Shown here one piece after another: positions 5,912 through 7,056 of a stretch of DNA of 7,056 nt. The notes under the pieces are model-generated. The model had not been told where the DNA came from and searched no databases. It saw only the letters and a list, made by a program, of their open reading frames with translations. The translations under genes and the position numbers were made by a program. Origin of the DNA: Balneolaceae bacterium (lineage in GTDB: Bacteria > Bacteroidota > Rhodothermia > Balneolales > Balneolaceae); contig SLGL01000332.1 of assembly GCA_007123785.1 (NCBI GenBank), positions 1 to 7,056 of the forward strand, in the 5' to 3' direction. Positions within the stretch are counted from its first letter, which is position 1; every line of letters starts with the position of its first letter.

Positions 5912-6796
5912 TTATTCAGATAGTTCAAGTCTGTTTTCTGCGTAGTCTTCAGTCGCGCAGTTTAGTTCTGCTCCCACAAGAACGATGAAACTGGTTATAA
6001 AAAGCCAGAATAGCATAATCACTACCGCCGATAACGACCCGTAAATTTCACCAAAATTCCCAAAATTGCTTACGTATACAGAAAAGCCCCAGGAAGCTAT
6101 CAACCAAACGAATGTAGACACGGTAGCTCCCAAAACCACCCATCGAAATCTGGGAGTTTCCCGTGCCGGACCGTATTGATAAATCAAACTAATTGCCGAA
6201 ATAACAATTATTGCCAGTAAGGGCCACCTGAGCCAGGCTATTAGGCTGCCAATAGTACCGGGCAAACCAATCGTATTAACCAATACGGGAAATAGTACTA
6301 TAAACGCCATACTCATGATGATAACAAGAATGGCTCCAAGAGTAAACGCAAGGGTCATGGCATTTTGTTTAATAAAACCTCTGCTGTTTTCTACCCTGTA
6401 GGTAACATCAAGTCCGGTAAACAGAGATTTGATCCCCCTATTTGCACTCCAGAAAGCAATCAGGATTCCAAAAGCGGTTCCCCAGCCAAGTGCAGTTGAT
6501 GATGTCTCCATTAAATTATCTATTCTACCCTCAATGATTGAAATGGTTTGCTCGGGCATCACCTCTGCCAGCCTCGTGATTTGTCTTTCAGCCGACTGAT
6601 CGTCTATCACTAACCCATATATAGAGAGCAGAACTATAATACCGGGAAATATTGCCAGGAACGCATAAAATGCCACACCAGCAGATATGATCGGTAAATT
6701 ATCCTCCACAGAACGCTTCTTAACCTTTTTTAAAACTTTTTTCCATCCAGAGAAATCAATCTCTTTCGGAGAATTAATCGATTTACTTTTTTCCAT
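5912..6796 (-). CDS. YihY/BrkB family inner-membrane protein
   Basis: This is a 294-aa integral membrane protein of the YihY/BrkB (virulence factor BrkB, formerly mis-called RNase BN) family; the molecular function of the family is unsettled. A basic N-terminal tail (GWKKVLKKVKKRS, 17-29) precedes six predicted helices at about 35-64, 102-125, 146-172, 181-207, 218-242 and 253-277. Family landmarks are ISAGVAFYAFLAIFPG at 37-52, FWSANRG at 115-121, the ARETPRFRWVVLGA loop entering helix five, and IYGSLSAVVIMLFWLF at 251-266 ending in VGAELN (274-279). The length is typical and nothing is broken. The ATG at 6796 is preceded directly by agagag, which is too close for a standard Shine-Dalgarno. 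The decarboxylase remnant lies 195 bp downstream and seems unrelated. The window gives no clue to its partner or substrate. Confidence 0.9.
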   Translation of the reverse strand: MEKSKSINSPKEIDFSGWKKVLKKVKKRSVEDNLPIISAGVAFYAFLAIFPGIIVLLSIYGLVIDDQSAERQITRLAEVMPEQTISIIEGRIDNLMETSSTALGWGTAFGILIAFWSANRGIKSLFTGLDVTYRVENSRGFIKQNAMTLAFTLGAILVIIMSMAFIVLFPVLVNTIGLPGTIGSLIAWLRWPLLAIIVISAISLIYQYGPARETPRFRWVVLGATVSTFVWLIASWGFSVYVSNFGNFGEIYGSLSAVVIMLFWLFITSFIVLVGAELNCATEDYAENRLELSE

Positions 6797-6985
6797 CTCT
6801 CTTTTACCAATGATTTTTAAATAATGTATTGTAAATAAAATGATACTAATGACTTATAAATAATATAGATCATTCATCGGGTAATTTTCATCCTTCACTT
6901 AGCAGCCACTTTTTCTGTGATCACCCCGGCTTGCTGCCCGTTCATCAAATCTGTGGATGTCCGATTCAATCAGTAGTGGATACTT

Positions 6986-7056
6986 CTATGGAATAATCAC
7001 TTTCTTTGAATTTGTAATTTCGGCCACATCATGTTCTTTTTTGTCGATCTCTTCAT
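6986..7056 (-). CDS. possible 3' end of a gene running off the right edge
   Basis: On the minus strand the frame from the window edge reads EEIDKKEHDVAEITNSKKVI then IP, ending at TAG (6988-6986). The composition, rich in E, D and K with good codon choice, is that of a real protein tail. A second frame (MKRSTKKNMM..) is also open but has less natural composition. No family can be named from 22 residues. It is on the same strand as the YihY gene, 189 bp upstream of it, so the two need not share a transcript. Confidence 0.35.
   Translation of the reverse strand, partial: EEIDKKEHDVAEITNSKKVIIP

Noticed and set aside
1..7056. A defence, toxin-antitoxin, CRISPR or mobile-element system.
   Set aside because: No transposase, integrase, repeat array, nuclease or toxin family is seen; all clear genes are metabolic or membrane proteins.

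Overview
The window reads as a chromosomal stretch from a heterotrophic bacterium of the Bacteroidota/Balneolota type. This placement is an inference from moderate GC in genes, very AT-rich spacers, A/T-rich start regions almost without Shine-Dalgarno sequences, and the family mix. No rRNA, tRNA, CRISPR array or insertion sequence is visible. Five full-length genes, two gene remnants and one possible gene end at the right edge can be supported.

Layout. Positions 1-610 are AT-rich and hold no convincing gene, only an 11-bp hairpin and a doubtful 33-codon ORF. A cyanophycinase-type serine peptidase (611-1489, +) follows. It converges on a minus-strand block, and an 11-bp inverted repeat that may act as a two-way terminator lies between them. 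The minus-strand block is transcribed from a broken alpha/beta hydrolase remnant (3627-3857) through a YiaK-type 2,3-diketo-L-gulonate reductase (2563-3585) to a Gfo/Idh/MocA oxidoreductase (1555-2550), which looks like a small sugar-acid catabolic operon. A 261-bp spacer with a strong hairpin follows. Then comes a plant-type isoaspartyl peptidase/asparaginase (4119-5045, -), a C-rich repeat-like spacer, the C-terminal half of a fold-type III PLP decarboxylase that has lost its lysine domain (5180-5716, -), and a six-helix YihY/BrkB membrane protein (5912-6796, -). A short minus-strand reading frame runs off the right edge.

How it works together. Cyanophycinase cuts multi-L-arginyl-poly-L-aspartate to beta-Asp-Arg dipeptides, and isoaspartyl peptidase is the known next step, giving Asp and Arg. 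Both enzymes keep their catalytic residues here, but no cyanophycin synthetase is present in the window, and the two genes are separated by the unrelated sugar operon. The decarboxylase remnant belongs to the family that includes arginine, ornithine and diaminopimelate decarboxylases, so it may once have processed the released amino acid; its substrate cannot be read from what is left. The best reading is a degradative or scavenging cyanophycin pathway in a locus that has been rearranged and is losing genes. I see no clear sign of a wholly new system.
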